Shown in pieces: positions 62,610-64,000 of a DNA stretch of 64,000 nt; the first letter of the stretch is position 1; the number at the start of each line of letters is the position of its first letter. The translations under genes were made by a program, and so were the position numbers. The stretch spans positions 62,001-126,000 of the forward strand of contig OZ024846.1 in NCBI GenBank assembly GCA_964017145.1, read 5' to 3'. The notes under the pieces were generated by a model that saw only the letters and a program-made list of their open reading frames with translations, was not told the DNA's origin and did no database searches. Origin of the DNA: Agrocybe praecox. Its lineage: Eukaryota; Basidiomycota; Agaricomycetes; Agaricales; Agrocybaceae.

Positions 62610-63603
62610 CAAGAAAAGACGGATGGCCGAATTCCCGACGCCCAGTCGCGCTGGAAGTTCCAGGATGAGGCGCGCTCGTGATAAACCTATAGAATCTGAC
62701 CATGTATCACCAGGTTTAGAGTGTAAGGAATGAAGCGATCTTTCTCGTAGGTCAGTCATCGAGCATACACAAAAATGGGAAAGGCCGGCTGGGATAAAGA
62801 TGTTAGGCTCAGAAATGGTCCCGCAACTGTCAACCACTTGATCATGTAGACCCTCCTGTTAATACGGGGTCTATATGTGTTTAAACGGCGGTTTTGTTTG
62901 TAAGGTTAACCTTTGCGTAACTGACTTAGACCCATGGCATGCACGAACCTTGGCACGTCGATACTGCATATGAGCTGAGTGGGTTGTACGGTCCGTTTGC
63001 ACGAATCAATACTACACATTAATTTAGTTCTTTATCGTCTCTACTTTCTTAAGTACAATGAAGTGACAATGTTAATATGATGACGCTGTAGTAGGGAGTA
63101 AAAGAGATCAAGACATGCAGGGATGATCCTGATAATTGAAAGAATGGTTTGAAGCTTTAGTAGAATGGAAAGTGACGAATAATAGTATTTTCCTCATCGG
63201 ATTGAAATTGAGCAGGGCTTTGTCAAGACGACCGTCGACTTGATCTGAGAGATTTTACGAGCTCTTGGGCAAGAACAAACTCGATGCCAATCCCGACACC
63301 CCCGAAAGAAACGTGTAAAACAGTCCACTATCCAGCACACGCAGGTCAAGCTTTCAATAATTAATCAATCCCACACCAAAATCATGCACCCAATTTTGTA
63401 CTAAAGCGTCTCCAAACGGGAGGGGGATAAAGTGGAATTGTCCAAATGTCAAATGTCAACGACTGGGCGAATAGAAAATGTAGGTACTAGTAAGTAAATG
63501 CTGTCTCTGTACGTCGAACCAAGAACTATATCAATCATGTACGTGTGTCGTAAAAAACTGCAAACCATCCACAGGCATAGGGTATCTATAGTAGTACCTT
63601 CGT
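62610..63603. other. Intergenic region with a short dispersed repeat
   Basis: Contains the second copy of the ~85-bp repeat (63124-63212). No gene seen. Confidence 0.45.
63124..63212. repeat. Short dispersed repeat, copy 2
   Basis: Matches 29052-29140 block by block (CCTGATAAT, GAATGGTTTGAAGCTT, GTGACGAATAA, ATTTTCCTC). Confidence 0.6.
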
Positions 63604-64000
63604 TTATGAAAGGAACAGAACAGAGAACGCAACACCAAAGAAGGTAGCAACACCAGAGACGACCAAAGTCGACGCATCGCTTGGTGCCTTGGTTTGGGAA
63701 GAAGCGGCGGCGCTACCAGTGGATGAGCTGCTGACGCTGCCGGTTTGCTTCACAGTCGCTGACGAGCCAGTTTGGCTGCCTGTACCGCTGGAGCTGGAGC
63801 CCGAGCCTGAAGACGCAGCAACGGTACCAGTGGGAAGACCGGCGAAAGCGGCAGAGCTGGTGATGGGGACACAGTTGCTCGAGGCGGGAACCTTGGCAGT
63901 GAAAGGGATGGAAGTGATTGCTCCGAGAGATTCAGCGGGTTGCTTGTAGGTGGTAACAGCACCATCAGCACCCGTGTAAACACCGGGGAAGTCAGCATTG
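63604..64000 (-). CDS. Macrofage activating glycoprotein-like, second copy (3' part, runs off the right edge)
   Basis: The last exon of a second member of the family at 58899-60340, on the opposite strand. It reads ADFPGVYTGADGAVTTYKQP, then ESLGAITSIPFTAKVPASSN, a long Ser/Gly/Thr-rich stretch, and a hydrophobic end FFGVAFSVLFLS before the TAA at 63604. Compared with the first copy, the conserved part is about 75-80% identical by eye while the Ser-rich stretch differs. Expected to be GPI-anchored at the cell surface. The 5' exons lie outside the window. Confidence 0.8.
   Translation of the reverse strand, partial: NADFPGVYTGADGAVTTYKQPAESLGAITSIPFTAKVPASSNCVPITSSAAFAGLPTGTVAASSGSGSSSSGTGSQTGSSATVKQTGSVSSSSTGSAAASSQTKAPSDASTLVVSGVATFFGVAFSVLFLS

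Overview
The window looks like nuclear DNA of a mushroom-forming basidiomycete (Agaricomycetes). Genes are split by many short introns (mostly 41-75 nt, GT-AG with a few GC-AG). Two class II secreted heme peroxidases point to a wood- or litter-decaying fungus. The transposon load (KDZ-type, Plavaka-type, Tc1/mariner), a DUF6698-type gene and a seven-helix membrane protein gene are all typical of that class. No rRNA, tRNA, CRISPR or prokaryotic feature was seen. All gene models were spliced by eye. For the models where I summed the exons (starting at 2069, 3939, 6527, 7481, 10570, 24455, 33741, 46631 and 58899) the total is a multiple of three.

Layout. 0-12 kb holds uncharacterised multi-exon genes: a paralogue pair (1-488, 982-1735), two long genes on the minus strand (2069-3754, 3939-5544), a gene with viroplasmin/RNase H1 N-terminal-like domains (6527-7317), a basic-N-terminus protein (7481-8453), and a convergent pair (9834-10283 and 10570-12027) whose touching 3' ends are duplicated. 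12-24 kb is transposon territory: a KDZ-related gene with SWIM-like and cysteine-cluster regions (12949-16130), scattered arrays of a degenerate ~144-bp satellite (12.5-19 kb), and a Plavaka transposase broken by two in-frame stops (19441-23858). A DUF6698-like gene lies head-to-head with it (24455-26873). 27-41 kb is gene-poor and decayed: a pseudogene of the branched-chain 2-oxoacid dehydrogenase E2 subunit, an unassigned degraded locus, a 590-bp inverted-repeat element, an intact seven-helix membrane protein gene and a FAD-linked oxidase pseudogene.

43.8-64 kb is the secretome-rich part: peroxidase 1 (43871-45895), a small four-cysteine secreted protein (46631-47086), a complete cytochrome P450 (48670-50722), a long inverted-repeat (foldback) element with a mariner element nested in one arm (51781-54407), peroxidase 2 (55632-57689), and a tail-to-tail pair of GPI-anchored 'macrofage activating glycoprotein'-like genes (58899-60340 and 63604 to the window edge).

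The biologically most interesting point is the peroxidase pair. Both keep the exposed tryptophan used for high-potential oxidation but lack two of the three manganese ligands, so they look lignin-peroxidase-like rather than manganese peroxidases. With the P450 between them they could serve oxidative attack on aromatic polymers and detoxification of the fragments; that link is inference from proximity.
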